This document shows, piece after piece, positions 23,871 through 30,791 of a stretch of 46,846 nt of DNA. A program made the position numbers and the translations under genes. The DNA comes from Candidatus Nomurabacteria bacterium (GTDB lineage: Bacteria; Patescibacteriota; Saccharimonadia; Saccharimonadales; UBA7683). Numbering within the stretch: position 1 is the first letter of the stretch; each line of letters starts with the position of its first letter. A model generated the notes under the pieces. The model worked only from the letters and a program-made list of their open reading frames with translations. It was not told the DNA's origin and did no database searches. The DNA lies in contig JACKGR010000006.1 in assembly GCA_020631895.1 (NCBI GenBank), positions 1-46,846 of the forward strand, in the 5' to 3' direction.

Positions 23871-23939
23871 ATGATAAAGACAACTTTAAATACTACAACC
23901 CGTTCTAGCAAGACCTTCTTTAAAGAGGCGGGTATTTAA
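23871..23939 (+). CDS. 22-residue micro-ORF coupled to nusB
   Basis: ATG 23871 follows AAAGGTAGTAC and encodes MIKTTLNTTTRSSKTFFKEA plus Gly-Ile, rich in Thr, Ser and Lys. The stop overlaps the nusB start as TAATG. Because nusB has only a weak ribosome site (AGAGG inside this frame), translation of the micro-ORF may be needed to start nusB. Confidence 0.45.
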   Translation: MIKTTLNTTTRSSKTFFKEAGI

Positions 23940-24493
23940 TGGCGTCCAATCGGCACCTTGGTAGAATAGTTGCACTACAAACTCTATATGAGTATGATTT
24001 TCGCTCACGTTGTAATGATGTTCCAGAAGTTGATGAGCTAGTTGAGAGACATATATCCCGCTACACAGACACAATTGATGACATGTCATTTGTAGAGGGA
24101 CTAATCCGGGGTGTCATCGAGAAGGCTGACGAGCTTGATAAAAGAATTCAGCCACTGGCAAAGGACTGGCCGCTCGAGCAGATTGCAAGAATTGACCACA
24201 TGATTCTGCGACTAGCGTTTTATGAACTATTTGATCTTGATAATGCCGATATTCCACCAAAAGTAACGATTAACGAGGCTGTTGAGCTGGCGAAGAGCTT
24301 TGGTGCTGATAAATCGAGTAAGTTTATCAACGGTGTACTGGGTTCAGCTTGGCGAGCGGAACATCCTGATGATGAATCAAATAAAAAACCAGCTAAATCT
24401 CAGGAAACCGAAGTAGAATCAGAAGTTGATAGTGAGACAGAAACAACAACTTCAATTGTAGAAGACGAGGTCAGCTCGGAGGATAAATCATGA
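23939..24493 (+). CDS. nusB: Transcription antitermination factor NusB with acidic tail
   Basis: The first 140 residues are an all-helical NusB domain (NRHLGRIVALQTLYEYDF; WPLEQIARIDHMILRLAFYE; PPKVTINEAVELAKSFGAD; KFINGVLGSAWR). NusB binds boxA RNA with S10 in rRNA antitermination. The final 45 residues are a Glu/Ser/Thr-rich acidic tail, absent from most NusB. The stop overlaps the next ORF by four bases (ATGA). Confidence 0.93.
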   Translation: MASNRHLGRIVALQTLYEYDFRSRCNDVPEVDELVERHISRYTDTIDDMSFVEGLIRGVIEKADELDKRIQPLAKDWPLEQIARIDHMILRLAFYELFDLDNADIPPKVTINEAVELAKSFGADKSSKFINGVLGSAWRAEHPDDESNKKPAKSQETEVESEVDSETETTTSIVEDEVSSEDKS

Positions 24494-24984
24494 CACCGAA
24501 GCAACCATTCAACAAATTTAAAAAGTACTTCAAAAAGAAGCCGGCTATTCAAGATATATTGAGAGAGACTACAGCTGGAGGAGTCGTATTTAGACGTGAT
24601 AAAAATAATCAAGTTGAAATACTTCTAGCTCAAGATGCCAAAGACAGATGGACGATTCCAAAGGGCCATATAGAACCAGGTGAAACTCCCAGGCAAACTG
24701 CTGAACGTGAGATTCAAGAAGAGACGGGTCTTAAAGAGATGGACATTTTAAACCATCTTGGTAAAACTCAGTTTAGATATCGTCGTCAAAATAGCCTTGT
24801 TCTTATGACCATGCATGTTTTTTTAGTAAGAGCCAAGGGCGATACAAATAAACTGGTTAAAGAGGAGTGGATGAACGGCCTTAAGTGGTTCCCATTTAAT
24901 GAGGCGCTTGATAAAATTGAGTATGAGGGTATAGAAAAGCTCATACTACTTGGTAGTAAAGAGATCAGACAAGGAAAATTATAA
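24490..24984 (+). CDS. Nudix hydrolase
   Basis: 164 residues. A complete Nudix box starts at GHIEPGETPRQTAERE and ends IQEETGL, after TAGGVVFRRDKNNQVEILL and TIPKG. This resembles diadenosine-polyphosphate or RNA 5'-end pyrophosphohydrolases. The first 28 residues are basic (KQPFNKFKKYFKKK). Placed between nusB and rnc, a role in RNA 5'-end processing is possible (inference). Confidence 0.88.
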   Translation: MTPKQPFNKFKKYFKKKPAIQDILRETTAGGVVFRRDKNNQVEILLAQDAKDRWTIPKGHIEPGETPRQTAEREIQEETGLKEMDILNHLGKTQFRYRRQNSLVLMTMHVFLVRAKGDTNKLVKEEWMNGLKWFPFNEALDKIEYEGIEKLILLGSKEIRQGKL

Positions 24985-25004
24985 GATAAGGAGAATCTCA
25001 GACC

Positions 25005-25061
25005 ATGGAGCACGATTACCGAATTGGTGTCGTACTCGATAGCCTGAGCATAAAATCATGA
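25005..25061 (+). CDS. 18-residue micro-ORF coupled to rnc
   Basis: ATG 25005 lies 11 bases after AAGGAG and encodes MEHDYRIGVVLDSLSIKS; the TGA stop overlaps the rnc ATG (ATGA at 25058-25061). The rnc start has no ribosome site of its own, so coupling is plausible. This is the second such arrangement in the cluster, after nusB. Confidence 0.45.
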   Translation: MEHDYRIGVVLDSLSIKS

Positions 25062-25765
25062 AGATAGACACATCACCATATGTACAGTTTGCCAAAGAAA
25101 CTTTGGGCCTAGAATTTAAAAATATAGAGGTGTTAATAACAGCATTCACACACCGTAGCTATGTCAACGAACATAAAAAGACAGTTCAAGAACATAATGA
25201 GCGCTTGGAGTTTTTAGGTGATGCAGTTCTGGAGCTTGCTGTAACCCGGTACTTATACAGCAATTTTGAAGAGCCAGAAGGCATTTTGACTAATTGGCGG
25301 AGCGCACTCGTTAGAACGGAGAGCATCGGTGCAGCAGCCGTACGGCTTGATTTTGAGAAGATGCTTCGTCTCTCAAGAGGAGAGAAGCGGGGGTCTGATC
25401 GTGCCAGACAGCAAATTCTAGCCAACAGCTTTGAGGCTGTAATAGGTGCAATTTATCTAGACCAGGGATACGACACGGCCGAGAAATTTATAACTGATCA
25501 TATCGTTTCAACATTACCAACCATCTTAGAATCCGGAAGCTGGCGAGATTCTAAAAGCTATTTGCAAGAAGTTGCGCAGGAGAAGGACGGTCAAACCCCA
25601 ATATACAAGGTATTATCAGAAGACGGTCCGGATCATGATAAGATTTTTACGCTCGGAGTTTTTATCGGCAATCAACTCAAAGGTAGTGGTAGCGGAAGTA
25701 GCAAACAGGCAGCACAGCAGAAAGCTGCTGAGGAAGCTCTAAAATACTACGACGAGATGAAATAG
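25058..25765 (+). CDS. rnc: Ribonuclease III
   Basis: 235 residues. The catalytic signature HNERLEFLGDAVLELA is exact, the second acidic site is in ANSFEAVIGAIYLDQGY, and a double-stranded-RNA-binding domain closes the protein (DSKSYLQEVAQEKDGQTPIY to GSGSSKQAAQQKAAEEAL). RNase III cuts rRNA precursors and long RNA stems. The four-helix-bundle elements in this window would form such stems in RNA, so this enzyme may process them. Confidence 0.97.
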   Translation: MKIDTSPYVQFAKETLGLEFKNIEVLITAFTHRSYVNEHKKTVQEHNERLEFLGDAVLELAVTRYLYSNFEEPEGILTNWRSALVRTESIGAAAVRLDFEKMLRLSRGEKRGSDRARQQILANSFEAVIGAIYLDQGYDTAEKFITDHIVSTLPTILESGSWRDSKSYLQEVAQEKDGQTPIYKVLSEDGPDHDKIFTLGVFIGNQLKGSGSGSSKQAAQQKAAEEALKYYDEMK

Positions 25766-25786
25766 ATTACTAACCGAATCCATCAG

Positions 25787-25815
25787 TTGACAATAGGGGT
25801 CGGTATCTGTATAAT
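25787..25815 (+). promoter_or_regulatory. Perfect consensus sigma-70 promoter
   Basis: TTGACA (25787-25792), exactly 17 bases, TATAAT (25810-25815). This is the only fully consensus promoter seen in the window. It drives the structured RNA at about 25822-25999 and probably rpsP beyond it. Confidence 0.93.
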
Positions 25816-25821
25816 TCATTC

Positions 25822-25999
25822 AAGATTGTGTTATATAGGACTTTCACACTTTCTCACAGCAACAGTGAACAGCTAGCTGACTGCAAACTGTCTACCTTTT
25901 CTCGATGTAGCCTTGGCTACCTCTCAAAAAGTTAAACAGTTTTCGTTACAGCTATCAGCACACTGTTATCTACGAAAAAAGTATGAAAGCCCTATAAAA
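25822..25999 (+). ncRNA. Rod-like structured RNA, 6S-type candidate
   Basis: No ORF. Nested complementary pairs form one long rod: 25834-25849 with 25981-25996 (14 of 16 pairs), AACAGTG (25861) with CACTGTT (25961), TAGCTG (25874) with CAGCTA (25949), AAACTGT (25885) with ACAGTTT (25936), CTTTT (25896) with AAAAG (25927), capped by GTAGCC/GGCTAC (25907-25920). Large asymmetric loops separate the stems. Size (about 178 nt), rod shape, central bubbles and consensus promoter match 6S RNA, which mimics an open promoter to bind RNA polymerase. It could also be only an rpsP leader; no terminator follows. It lacks the SRP RNA GGAA loop. Confidence 0.5.
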
Positions 26000-26037
26000 T
26001 TTTAAGTTTGGTACAACATAAGGAGATAGATTTTTAG

Positions 26038-26619
26038 ATGTTAGCAATTCGTATGCAAAGAACTGGCCGCAAAGGGTACCCTACATATAGGGTCATTGTT
26101 CAAGAGGCTCATCGTCAGCCAACTAGTGGCAAGGTTGTTGCTAATATCGGAAACTACAACCCTCATACTAAAGAGGTTAACGTTGATAAAGAGAAAGCCG
26201 AATTTTACCTAAAAAACGGTGCTCAACCATCTGACAGAGTTGTATATGTATTTGAATCAGAGAAAATCTCTTTACCTGAATGGGTTAAGAAGACCTCTAC
26301 AAAAAAGCAAAAAACTATAAAAAATCTCGAGAAGCTTCGCCGTAACCAACCAGAAGAAGAGGTTGTAGCTGAAGAAGCGCCAGCAGAAACTGAAGAAGAA
26401 GCTCAAACAGAGACAGTAGTTGATGAAGCCCCGGCTGAAGACGCTGTAGAAGAAACTACTGAAGATAATGCACCAGATGCCGAAGCCAAGTCTGTAGAAG
26501 AAATCGCAAAAGCAGAAGTCGCCGATGGTCAAGTTACTGCTGAGGAAGAAGTCGCTTCAGACGCTGAAGCAGCTGATCCAACAGATACTGCTGAAGACCA
26601 AGCCGAAAAACCTGCTTAG
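26038..26619 (+). CDS. rpsP: Ribosomal protein bS16 with long acidic extension
   Basis: The first 85 residues are bS16 (MLAIRMQRTGRKGYPTYRVI; NIGNYNPHTKE; KNGAQPSDRV). A further 108 residues are mostly Glu, Ala, Asp and Thr with no hydrophobic core; normal bS16 is 75-100 residues. AAGGAG precedes the start. It begins the conserved rpsP-khpA-trmD order, here interrupted by a mobile element and a cassette. Confidence 0.95.
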   Translation: MLAIRMQRTGRKGYPTYRVIVQEAHRQPTSGKVVANIGNYNPHTKEVNVDKEKAEFYLKNGAQPSDRVVYVFESEKISLPEWVKKTSTKKQKTIKNLEKLRRNQPEEEVVAEEAPAETEEEAQTETVVDEAPAEDAVEETTEDNAPDAEAKSVEEIAKAEVADGQVTAEEEVASDAEAADPTDTAEDQAEKPA

Positions 26620-27061
26620 TAGGTTGTAGGGATTAGGTGGGAGGTTATAGATAAGTAGGGGGGTCAAATGGGTAATATTTCATCTTATCAAGATCTTAAT
26701 GTTTGGAAGAAGAGCATTGCTTTAACTAGCAATGTTTATCAATTATGCAAAGAGTTGCCAGGATCAGAGAAATTCGGAATTTGCTCACAAATACAGCGAT
26801 CGGCGGTTTCAATCCCTTCAAACATTGCAGAAGGTCATGAACGACACAACTTAAAAGAGTATATTCATTTTCTGGGAATTGCTCGAGGTTCTGCCACTGA
26901 ACTTGAAACTCAGCTGATAATTACTAGTAATGTCTATCATTTAGACACGGCCGGCTTGGTCGACAATCTAACTGAGATTCGAAAAATGCTAAGCAGCCTC
27001 GTAGCAAAGCTAAGAACAAAAACCTAAACCCCACCACCTACAACCTTATACCTATAACCTA
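26620..27061. mobile_element. Second four-helix-bundle element with degenerate inverted repeats
   Basis: Starting in the rpsP stop codon, 26620-26640 is inverted at 27041-27061 (17 of 21 bases). An alternative register pairs AGGTTGTAGG (26621-26630) with CCTACAACCT (27038-27047). Both flanks are made of repeated AGGTTRTAG-type units, in opposite orientation. The enclosed ORF is the S23-type protein at 26668. It separates rpsP from khpA. Confidence 0.65.
26668..27027 (+). CDS. S23-type four-helix-bundle protein
   Basis: 119 residues with LNVWKKSIALTSNVYQLCKE, the SEKFGICSQIQRSAVSIPSN signature, IAEGHERHN, and helix 4 ending RKMLSSLVAKLR. Same family as 9514 but clearly diverged, so the two are not a recent copy of each other. 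It lies inside AGGTT-repeat flanks between rpsP and khpA. Its start follows a G-run (AAGTAGGGGGGTCAA), an unusual ribosome site belonging to the repeat. Confidence 0.92.
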   Translation: MGNISSYQDLNVWKKSIALTSNVYQLCKELPGSEKFGICSQIQRSAVSIPSNIAEGHERHNLKEYIHFLGIARGSATELETQLIITSNVYHLDTAGLVDNLTEIRKMLSSLVAKLRTKT

Positions 27062-27124
27062 AAACCTATACACTATTCTCTATTCAATATATAATTACGT
27101 TAGTAATAAAGCTAAGGAGGCAGT

Positions 27125-27679
27125 ATGTCAGCAAATATAGATCAAGATTTTGTAGAGTATGTCGTAAAATCACTAGTCGGAAACCCAGATGCAGTATCAA
27201 TTAATAGAACAATTGATGAAAAAGGCGTATTACTAGAGTTAACAGTTGACCCAGAGGATTTAGGCCGTGTAATCGGTAAGCGCGGAGGTACAGCCCAGAG
27301 CATCAGGACACTGCTTAGAGCACTTGGAACAAAAAATGATGCTCGCTATAACTTAAAAATCGTCGATACTGATGGTGGCAGTGGATCTACGCGCAGCCAG
27401 GCACCTTCAGACGATAACGCCTCGAGCTCAGACTCATCCCAATCAGATGATACTAGCCAAGACTTCGGTTCTGAGCCTAATGATTCAGACGATTCAACTG
27501 AAGATAACCCTGACCAAACTAGCGATTCAGGAAGTGAATTTGAAGATACTACAGCAGTAGAAGAGTCGGATGACAACCCTGTGGAAGAAGTTGAGCCTGA
27601 GACTGTGGATAACGAGTCATCAGATTACGCACAAAAGACTCGAAAAGACCTTGCTGATCTCGACGACCTTGATATATAA
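27125..27679 (+). CDS. khpA: KH-domain RNA-binding protein KhpA-like with acidic tail
   Basis: Residues 1-80 form a type II KH domain: DFVEYVVKSLVGNPDAV, then LGRVIGKRGGTAQSIRTLLR with the GxxG loop. KhpA, with KhpB, binds RNA and affects cell size in other bacteria. The remaining 100 residues are a Ser/Asp/Glu tail, not usual in KhpA. Start after AAGGAGGCAGT. The position between rpsP and trmD is the conserved one. Confidence 0.9.
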   Translation: MSANIDQDFVEYVVKSLVGNPDAVSINRTIDEKGVLLELTVDPEDLGRVIGKRGGTAQSIRTLLRALGTKNDARYNLKIVDTDGGSGSTRSQAPSDDNASSSDSSQSDDTSQDFGSEPNDSDDSTEDNPDQTSDSGSEFEDTTAVEESDDNPVEEVEPETVDNESSDYAQKTRKDLADLDDLDI

Positions 27680-27724
27680 TAATAAGCAGTTCAGGTGATT
27701 AGCACCAAGAACACAAAAATAAAA

Positions 27725-27760
27725 AAAGCTCGGTTGCGAGACTGAGAAATCAGAGAGCTT
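27725..27760 (+). terminator. Branched hairpin after khpA
   Basis: AAAGCTC and GAGCTTT close a structure with two inner hairpins, CTCGGTTGCGAG and CTGAGAAATCAG. It may add to termination before the stronger hairpin at 27771. Confidence 0.4.
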
Positions 27761-27770
27761 TATATGTGTT

Positions 27771-27800
27771 AAAAATAGTACGCCACGGCGTACTATTTTT
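27771..27800. terminator. Bidirectional intrinsic terminator between khpA and C4
   Basis: AAAAATAGTACGCC and GGCGTACTATTTTT pair perfectly around AC, with an A-run before and a T-run after, so it can end transcription from either side. Confidence 0.92.
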
Positions 27801-27830
27801 AGTTTACATCATTTTTATAACAAGGGTAGT

Positions 27831-27864
27831 GCGGGCTCGTGCTCGTACAGAGCACAGAACCCGC
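27831..27864 (-). terminator. GC hairpin at 3' end of cassette C4
   Basis: GCGGG/CCCGC and GTGCTC/GAGCAC pair around a GTACA loop with a small internal loop. On the minus strand it follows the left inverted-repeat arm and precedes the bidirectional terminator. Confidence 0.7.
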
Positions 27865-27866
27865 TG

Positions 27867-27881
27867 GAACAATTCCCTACC
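27867..27881. repeat. Left arm of inverted repeat around cassette C4
   Basis: GAACAATTCCCTACC pairs with GGTAGGTGAATTGTTC (28342-28357) apart from one extra base: 15 pairs with a single bulge. It lies between the C4 stop and its 3' hairpin. Confidence 0.6.
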
Positions 27882-27890
27882 CCGGGGAGA

Positions 27891-28325
27891 TCAGCTTTCG
27901 CTGCCCCAGATGAGCTTGGCCTCCGCGCGGTAGCCGTGGCTCACCTTGACACTCGTGGGGGTGACCCACATGTTGGTCTTCCAGGGCCAGCCCATCATCG
28001 GCACCTCGAGGTGAGCACGCTCAGCGCACTCGACCAGGATCATGTCGGGGCTGTAGTCCACGCCGAGCGAGATGTACTCGCGCCCGGCGTCCACCAGCTC
28101 GTTGACGACTCGCGCGACTTCACCGGCGAAGAGCTCGAGAGCTCCTGCCGAGGCGGGGCTCTCCTCGGTCATTCGATCGGCCAGGGCACGGGCCATGATG
28201 TTGGCGGGATCGTCGGCGCCGTTGTCGTGCTGAGGGGACTTGAGGGCCCCGGCCCACCAGATGCCAGCCGCGTCGCCCGCAGTGGGCGCCGTCTTGAGGG
28301 ATGCTTCGATGAGATCGAGGTCCAT
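27891..28325 (-). CDS. Cassette C4: GC-rich soluble protein, unknown
   Basis: 144 residues starting MDLDLIEASLKTAPTAGDAA. N-terminal Ala-rich helices (ANIMARALADRM; ELFAGEVARVVNELVDAG) are followed by a beta-rich C-terminal part (SLGVDYSPDMILVECAERAH; WKTNMWVTPTSVKVSHGY). No membrane helix or metal motif, and no family recognised. Codons end in G or C, unlike khpA and trmD. The ribosome site AAAAGGACCAGAA is weak to moderate. It separates khpA from trmD, which are normally close. Confidence 0.72.
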   Translation of the reverse strand: MDLDLIEASLKTAPTAGDAAGIWWAGALKSPQHDNGADDPANIMARALADRMTEESPASAGALELFAGEVARVVNELVDAGREYISLGVDYSPDMILVECAERAHLEVPMMGWPWKTNMWVTPTSVKVSHGYRAEAKLIWGSES

Positions 28326-28416
28326 TTCTGGTCCTTTTCATGGTAGGTGAATTGTTCAGGTGCCTGCGTTTCGAGCAGGATAAAACCATACTACACTAAA
28401 ATAGTAAATATGTCAA
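28326..28416 (-). promoter_or_regulatory. Promoter and leader of cassette C4
   Basis: TTGACA (28411-28416), 17 bases, TAGTAT (28388-28393) on the minus strand. The leader opens with hairpin CCTGC/GCAGG, then the right inverted-repeat arm (28342-28357). The plus-strand GIY-YIG promoter (TATACT, 28425-28430) lies back to back with it. Confidence 0.8.
28342..28357. repeat. Right arm of inverted repeat around cassette C4
   Basis: GGTAGGTGAATTGTTC in the 5' leader of C4, complementary to the 3' untranslated segment at 27867-27881 with one bulged base. Confidence 0.6.
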
Positions 28417-28438
28417 TAATAATGTATACTGTCAACAG

Positions 28439-28720
28439 ATGAATCCCGTTAGAGCTAACTATCAATACGTGTATATTCTACGTAGCCAAAAAGATGGTAA
28501 GTTTTATACTGGCTGTACAAATGACTTACGGGCACGTTTTTATCAGCATCAATCCGGTGAAGTTGTATCAACCAAGAGTAGAGGTCCATTTGAACTAGTG
28601 TATTATGAAGCATGTACTGATAAAAGTGATGCATATGCTCGAGAAAGATATTTAAAGACAGGAATGGGTAAACGTTACGTGAAGAACAGATTAAAGCGTG
28701 CCCTAGCTCTAACGGGATGA
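28439..28720 (+). CDS. GIY-YIG superfamily endonuclease-like protein
   Basis: 93 residues: YQYVYILRSQKDGKFYTGCT gives the two GIY-YIG strands, then LRARFYQHQSGE with the conserved Arg, and AYARERYLKTGMGKRYVKNRL with the Glu region. Same small UPF0213-like type as 7762. TATACT ends eight bases before the ATG, so the mRNA is probably leaderless. The stop overlaps the trmD start (ATGA), so trmD now depends on this gene for transcription and perhaps translation. Confidence 0.88.
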   Translation: MNPVRANYQYVYILRSQKDGKFYTGCTNDLRARFYQHQSGEVVSTKSRGPFELVYYEACTDKSDAYARERYLKTGMGKRYVKNRLKRALALTG

Positions 28721-29376
28721 AGATTCAGATAATTACACTTTTTCCGGAGATGTTTGATGGCGTATTTGGTGCGTCCATGCTCTGGAAGGCTCAAAAAGAC
28801 GGAATTGTTGAGTATAGCTGTATAAATCTGCGTGATTTTGGCCTAGGTAAGCGCAAAACTGTTGATGATACTCCTTACGGTGGTGGTGACGGTATGCTTC
28901 TGATGATAGAGCCACTTATGAAGGCAGTTGAGGCGGCAAAAAATAACGATTCAAAGGCAAAAGTACTTCTGATGACTCCCAGGGGTAATACCTGGCTTCA
29001 GTCTAAAGCTAAAGTATATGCAGATGCCAAACAGGGCTTAATCATCATATGTGGCCGATATGAAGGCTATGATGAACGGATTACATCTGTAGTAGATGAG
29101 CAAATCTCGATTGGCAACTATGTTTTGACTGGCGGCGAGATACCGGCAATGATTGTGACGGATAGCATCGTAAGATTACTACCAGGTGTTCTTGGCGGTG
29201 AGACTTCTGCAGAGGTTGAAAGCTTTGTTGCCGATGATAAAACAGTTGAAGCGCCCCAATATACCCGCCCTGCCGAGTTCAACGGGATGAAGGTGCCAGA
29301 AGTGCTACTTAATGGCAATCACGCTGAAATTGATGCCTGGAGACAAAATAATGGTGGTTCTGGTATAGATGAGTAG
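28717..29376 (+). CDS. trmD: tRNA (guanine-37-N1)-methyltransferase
   Basis: 219 residues. SPOUT knot motifs VDDTPYGGGDGMLLMIEP, ICGRYEGYDERI and SIGNYVLTGGEIPAM are all present, with the C-terminal YTRPAEFNG and LLNGNHAEIDAWR. It methylates G37 next to the anticodon and prevents frameshifts. rimM, usually between khpA and trmD, is missing from this cluster. Overlaps the next gene by eight bases. Confidence 0.96.
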   Translation: MKIQIITLFPEMFDGVFGASMLWKAQKDGIVEYSCINLRDFGLGKRKTVDDTPYGGGDGMLLMIEPLMKAVEAAKNNDSKAKVLLMTPRGNTWLQSKAKVYADAKQGLIIICGRYEGYDERITSVVDEQISIGNYVLTGGEIPAMIVTDSIVRLLPGVLGGETSAEVESFVADDKTVEAPQYTRPAEFNGMKVPEVLLNGNHAEIDAWRQNNGGSGIDE

Positions 29377-29851
29377 GAAAGTTCTAATTATTAGACATGC
29401 AAAGTCGGTAGGTGGTAGACACGATAAACATTTATATCCAAAAGAGGGGGCACCGCTGAGTGACCAGGGATTGAAAGATGTATCAAAAATCAGAGATTAT
29501 CTGATAGAACTAGGTGTTGATATTGAAAGTGAGCCAGTAGCAGTCTCTGAACTTATTCGAACAAGGCAAACGGCCGAAGTTGCTGGATTCAAGACAATAA
29601 AATCATACTCGGTACTTAACGAGGTTAATACTGGTTTATCTCCTGAAGAGTTAGAAAGAATGTTGCAAATTAAACTAGTGCCTAAAGAAGCGATAGATCG
29701 AGCTAAAAAACTGTTAGAAAACCCTCCTCTTGAGAATATATGGGTTACTCACGGTCTCCTTGTTGCAGGTTTAGCGGAGCTTTTAAGAATACCCAAAGAG
29801 CAACTATATATTCCTGATATGGCTTCCGTAACCGAGATTACACTTACTTAA
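29369..29851 (+). CDS. Histidine phosphatase (phosphoglycerate-mutase superfamily)
   Basis: 160 residues: VLIIRHAKSVGGRHD holds the RHG-type catalytic His (here RHA), AVSELIRTRQTAEVAG the second Arg, and NIWVTHGLLVAGLAELL the second His. This resembles SixA or small PGM-like phosphatases. Substrate unknown. It overlaps trmD, so it belongs to that operon, which ends at the terminator at 29883. Confidence 0.88.
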   Translation: MSRKVLIIRHAKSVGGRHDKHLYPKEGAPLSDQGLKDVSKIRDYLIELGVDIESEPVAVSELIRTRQTAEVAGFKTIKSYSVLNEVNTGLSPEELERMLQIKLVPKEAIDRAKKLLENPPLENIWVTHGLLVAGLAELLRIPKEQLYIPDMASVTEITLT

Positions 29852-29882
29852 AGGTTGTAAAACCGTGGAAACAACATCAAAC

Positions 29883-29913
29883 AAAATAGTCCCGGATTGG
29901 CGGGACTATTTTT
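29883..29913 (+). terminator. Intrinsic terminator of the trmD operon
   Basis: AAAATAGTCCCG and CGGGACTATTTTT pair around GATTGG, with a T-run at the 3' end and an A-run at the 5' end. Nothing else is evident in the stretch up to 30080. Confidence 0.93.
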
Positions 29914-30109
29914 ATATAAATGAGTTGTTGTGGTGATAAGCTCAACCACAGGAATGAAACTTTTTTGTTTTAGCTTTTTATTTTCCTATGAGCTTGCATC
30001 AATAGTATCAATTACATAAGCTGTTTGTAAAGAGTTATTTATGACTTTTTGAGACAAAATTAAGAGTATACTATATATGGTATAGGCTAGATAAAAGGAG
30101 ACACCATTA

Positions 30110-30508
30110 ATGAAGATTCAATTGATTAAACAAGTCAAAGCACACTGTGATGTTCCATGCGGAATTTATGAGACAGATTCAATGTCACATGCGGCAGCAA
30201 CCTGCGCTCGAATGGTAGAGAAGATTGAGGCTCTTGGCGAGCTCGATAGCGTTGAGAAGCACAATAACTTCACTAGAATGGTTATGACAAAAGAGGAGTA
30301 CGCCCAGAAGTGTAAAAATGAGCTGTATACTCTTTGGAGCGATTACTTTAAACCTGAGCATCTTGAGAAGTTCCCAGACCTTCATGATAAGTTTTGGCAA
30401 GCTGCCAAGCAATGCGGAAAAGTAAAACAGACAGTCAGTGCTGAGGAATGCAAAAAGCTAAGTGATATGGTGCATGAGATTGGCCATATGTACGCCGATA
30501 GCAAATGA
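30110..30508 (+). CDS. sodN: Nickel superoxide dismutase
   Basis: 132 residues. The nickel hook HCDVPCGIY begins at residue 12; in the mature enzyme His1, Cys2 and Cys6 bind nickel, so the first 11 residues (MKIQLIKQVKA) must be cut off. The rest is the four-helix Ni-SOD body (ATCARMVEKIEAL; FTRMVMTKEEYAQKCKNELYT; LWSDYFKPEHLEKFP). It converts superoxide to oxygen and peroxide. sodX overlaps it. The family is best known from Streptomyces and cyanobacteria, so transfer is likely. AAAGGAG precedes the start. Confidence 0.96.
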   Translation: MKIQLIKQVKAHCDVPCGIYETDSMSHAAATCARMVEKIEALGELDSVEKHNNFTRMVMTKEEYAQKCKNELYTLWSDYFKPEHLEKFPDLHDKFWQAAKQCGKVKQTVSAEECKKLSDMVHEIGHMYADSK

Positions 30509-30786
30509 TTATAGGGTTGCGGCGAGTTAAGGGGCCAAGCATGTTGCCAACTTATCGTGACGGCGCATTGGTCTTAGTATCAAATTTAATTAGGCCAAGG
30601 GTTGGTTCTGTAGTCGTTGCAAAACTAGCCTCTGAGGAAGTTATTAAGCGAGTTAGATCGATTACCGAGGCCGGTAAATTTTACCTGGTTGGAGATAATC
30701 ACGCTGAGAGTGTTGATAGTAGAGAATACGGACCAGTCAGACGATCAGATATTATTGGTGTAGTTTTAAGACTTCGACGCGCATAA
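30505..30786 (+). CDS. sodX: Nickel-type SOD maturation protease (S26 family)
   Basis: 93 residues. Signal-peptidase-type serine site RRVKGPSMLPTYRDGALVLV, the lysine partner in EEVIKRVRSI, and YLVGDNHAESVDSREYGPV. No membrane anchor is present, as expected for SodX, which cleaves the cytoplasmic Ni-SOD propeptide. Overlaps sodN by ATGA, so the pair is co-translated and was probably acquired as a unit. Confidence 0.93.
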   Translation: MIIGLRRVKGPSMLPTYRDGALVLVSNLIRPRVGSVVVAKLASEEVIKRVRSITEAGKFYLVGDNHAESVDSREYGPVRRSDIIGVVLRLRRA

Positions 30787-30791
30787 CTAAA

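Noticed and set aside
25822..25999. SRP (4.5S) RNA, RNase P RNA or tmRNA for the structured RNA
   Set aside because: It lacks the SRP GGAA loop with AGCAG, the RNase P conserved core, and a tRNA-like end with tag frame.
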